The notes under the pieces: model-generated
Database searches by the model: none
What the model saw: only the letters and a program-made list of their open reading frames with translations
What the model was told of the DNA's origin: nothing
Part shown: piece after piece, positions 5,806-7,123 of the stretch
How positions within the stretch are numbered: position 1 is the stretch's first letter
How the letters are laid out: each line of letters opens with the position of its first letter
Position numbers and translations under genes: made by a program
Assembly (NCBI GenBank): GCA_003567095.1
Contig: PXAQ01000268.1
Coordinates: 1 to 7,123 of the forward strand
Length of the DNA: 7,123 nucleotides
Source: Phycisphaerae bacterium
GTDB taxonomy: Bacteria; Planctomycetota; Phycisphaerae; Sedimentisphaerales; Anaerohalosphaeraceae
Direction: 5' to 3'

Positions 5806-7123
5806 ATGGCCAAGACCACAGCCAAAAAAACAGATACGTCCGAACCCCGTAAAAAACGGACATATCGCAAAAAAACGAAGAAAGTAGAGACCGATCCCAA
5901 AGATTCCGTCGAAGCGATTCTGGCCGAAAGCGATGCCAGCGCCGCCAAGACCAAGACCAAAATGAAAAAGCCGGCATCCGCTGAGGCCGAAAAGCCCGAA
6001 GACGCTGAACAAGCAGAACCGGACAAGAAGGCCGAAAAGCAACAAACCGCCCAGAAGTCCGAGGCCGAAAAAACCGAACAGGACAAGATTGATGAGTCGG
6101 TTCACGCCAAATATGAGCGGATCAAACGCGGCAACCTGCACATCACGGACCTGCAGGACTTGGACGTTGTTGAGCTGCACAGTATCGCTCGCAAAGAAGG
6201 CATTCACGACTTTATGGGGATGGCTAAGCAGGAGCTGATTTTCCGCATTCTCAAAGAGCGGGTCCTGTCCGAAGGCCTGATGTTCGGCGAAGGGGTGCTC
6301 GAGATTTTGCCGGACGGATTCGGGTTTTTGCGCAGCCCTAAGTATAACTACCTGGCCTCGCCCGATGATGTGTATGTTTCGCCGTCTCAGATTCGCCGCT
6401 TCGGGCTGCGCAGCGGCAATATTATCTCCGGGCAAATTCGTCCGCCCAAGGAGAGCGAGAAATATTTCGCCATGCTCCGCGTCGAGGCGATCAACTACCA
6501 GGAGCCGGACAAGCTGGCCGAGAAGGTGGTGTTTCGCGATCTGACCCCGCTGCACGCTGAGGAGCGGCTTATTCTCGAAACCGGGCCCGAAGAGCTGGGA
6601 ATGCGGATTGTCGATTTGATCACCCCGATTGGTAAGGGACAGCGTGGCCTGATTGTCGCGCCGCCGCGAACCGGAAAGACAGTGCTGCTGCAACAGTTCG
6701 CCAACGCGATCAGCACCAATAATCCCGATGTCAAGATGATCGTCCTGCTAATTGATGAGCGGCCCGAAGAAGTGACCGATTTTGAGCGCAAGGTGCTCAA
6801 GGATGTTGAGGTGATCAGCTCGACTTTTGATGAGCCGACGGCACGCCATTGTCAGGTGGCCGAGATGGTCATTGAAAAGGCCCGCCGGATGGTCGAATAC
6901 GGCGAGGATGTGGTGATCTTGCTGGATTCGATTACCCGCCTGGCGCGTGCGTACAATACTGAAATGCCGCATTCGGGCAAGATTCTGACCGGTGGTGTGG
7001 ACGCTAACGCGATGCAGATGCCCAAACGATTCTTCGGGGCGGCCCGTAACATCGAATTCGGCGGTTCGCTGACGATTCTGGCCACCGCGCTGGTCGATAC
7101 CGGCTCGAAGATGGACGAAGTGA
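5806..7123 (+). CDS. rho: Transcription termination factor Rho, 3' partial
   Basis: Hexameric RNA-dependent ATPase/helicase that ends transcription of untranslated RNA. 439 codons are visible and the frame is still open at the window edge. Residues 1-105 are a low-complexity extension rich in Lys, Glu and Ala that E. coli Rho lacks. The Rho N-terminal helix bundle follows (about 111-152), then the cold-shock-like RNA-binding fold (about 160-235) with DGFGFL (F172, F174) and [11 protein letters not shown]. The ATPase core has Walker A APPRTGKT (285-292, K291), [12 protein letters not shown] (314-325, catalytic Glu E318, R319), Walker B VVILLDS (D374), and the Q-loop [12 protein letters not shown] (390-401, K392). 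The last visible residues are TGSKMDEV, so about 80 or more residues, with the arginine finger and R-loop, lie outside. The AGGAG site 5 bases before the ATG fixes the start. The unusual extension is the main oddity; the core looks fully active. The 308-bp leader may carry its control. Confidence 0.97.
   Translation, partial: MAKTTAKKTDTSEPRKKRTYRKKTKKVETDPKDSVEAILAESDASAAKTKTKMKKPASAEAEKPEDAEQAEPDKKAEKQQTAQKSEAEKTEQDKIDESVHAKYERIKRGNLHITDLQDLDVVELHSIARKEGIHDFMGMAKQELIFRILKERVLSEGLMFGEGVLEILPDGFGFLRSPKYNYLASPDDVYVSPSQIRRFGLRSGNIISGQIRPPKESEKYFAMLRVEAINYQEPDKLAEKVVFRDLTPLHAEERLILETGPEELGMRIVDLITPIGKGQRGLIVAPPRTGKTVLLQQFANAISTNNPDVKMIVLLIDERPEEVTDFERKVLKDVEVISSTFDEPTARHCQVAEMVIEKARRMVEYGEDVVILLDSITRLARAYNTEMPHSGKILTGGVDANAMQMPKRFFGAARNIEFGGSLTILATALVDTGSKMDEV
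5983..6071 (+). repeat. Imperfect AEK-coding repeats in the rho extension
   Basis: AGGCCGAAAA occurs three times (5984-5993, 6029-6038, 6062-6071), two of them as GAGGCCGAAAA. The copies code for Ala-Glu-Lys within the charged extension of Rho. They look like remnants of short in-frame duplications and could allow length change by slippage or recombination. Confidence 0.6.

Noticed and set aside
5794..6693. A 299-codon open frame on the - strand, antisense to rho
   Set aside because: Its sequence is a low-complexity shadow of the charged Rho extension and core. The + strand frame has all Rho motifs.
1..7123. Mobile elements, CRISPR arrays, tRNA or rRNA genes
   Set aside because: No transposase or integrase motif, no spaced repeats and no tRNA-like cloverleaf or rRNA core was seen on either strand.

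Overview
The window reads as ordinary bacterial chromosome of moderately high GC content, with six protein genes packed onto both strands and no trace of mobile elements, CRISPR, rRNA or tRNA. The gene set (NspC-type polyamine decarboxylase, S-adenosylhomocysteinase, dephospho-CoA kinase next to a Rho with a long charged N-terminal extension, and DUF4203-like membrane proteins) and the style of the proteins suggest a member of Planctomycetota, perhaps class Phycisphaerae. That placement comes from protein impressions only, not from a marker phylogeny.

Left part, + strand: the 3' part of nspC (carboxynorspermidine/carboxyspermidine decarboxylase, 5' end outside the window) is followed after 83 bp by two small multi-pass membrane proteins of unknown function (1045-1821 and 1818-2507). 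Their stop and start codons overlap as ATGA, and they look like divergent paralogues of one fold. They end 12 bp from the end of a convergent gene.

Middle, - strand: ahcY (S-adenosylhomocysteinase, 4696-3245) is followed after 32 bp by a HAD-family phosphatase/phosphoglucomutase-like gene (3212-2520), probably one transcript. AhcY removes the S-adenosylhomocysteine left by methylation reactions; the HAD substrate is unknown.

The 189-bp divergent region between ahcY and coaE (4697-4885) is the most structured piece of DNA here. It holds two sigma70-type promoters pointing apart whose -35 hexamers overlap by five bases, and two copies of the palindrome GTGATCAC, one in each 5' leader, with centres 157 bp apart. 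This layout would make the two promoters compete and suggests shared control of the methyl cycle and coenzyme A synthesis.

Right part, + strand: coaE (4886-5497) makes coenzyme A. A 308-bp stretch without a large gene follows, and then rho, which has a strong AGGAG ribosome site and runs off the window. That stretch holds a possible 16-codon leader ORF, a T8 tract, several small hairpins and a pair of mutually exclusive helices; it is best read as a rho leader, which in enterobacteria is the site of rho autoregulation. I see no wholly new system. The best leads are the ahcY/coaE divergent control region, the rho leader and the tandem membrane pair.
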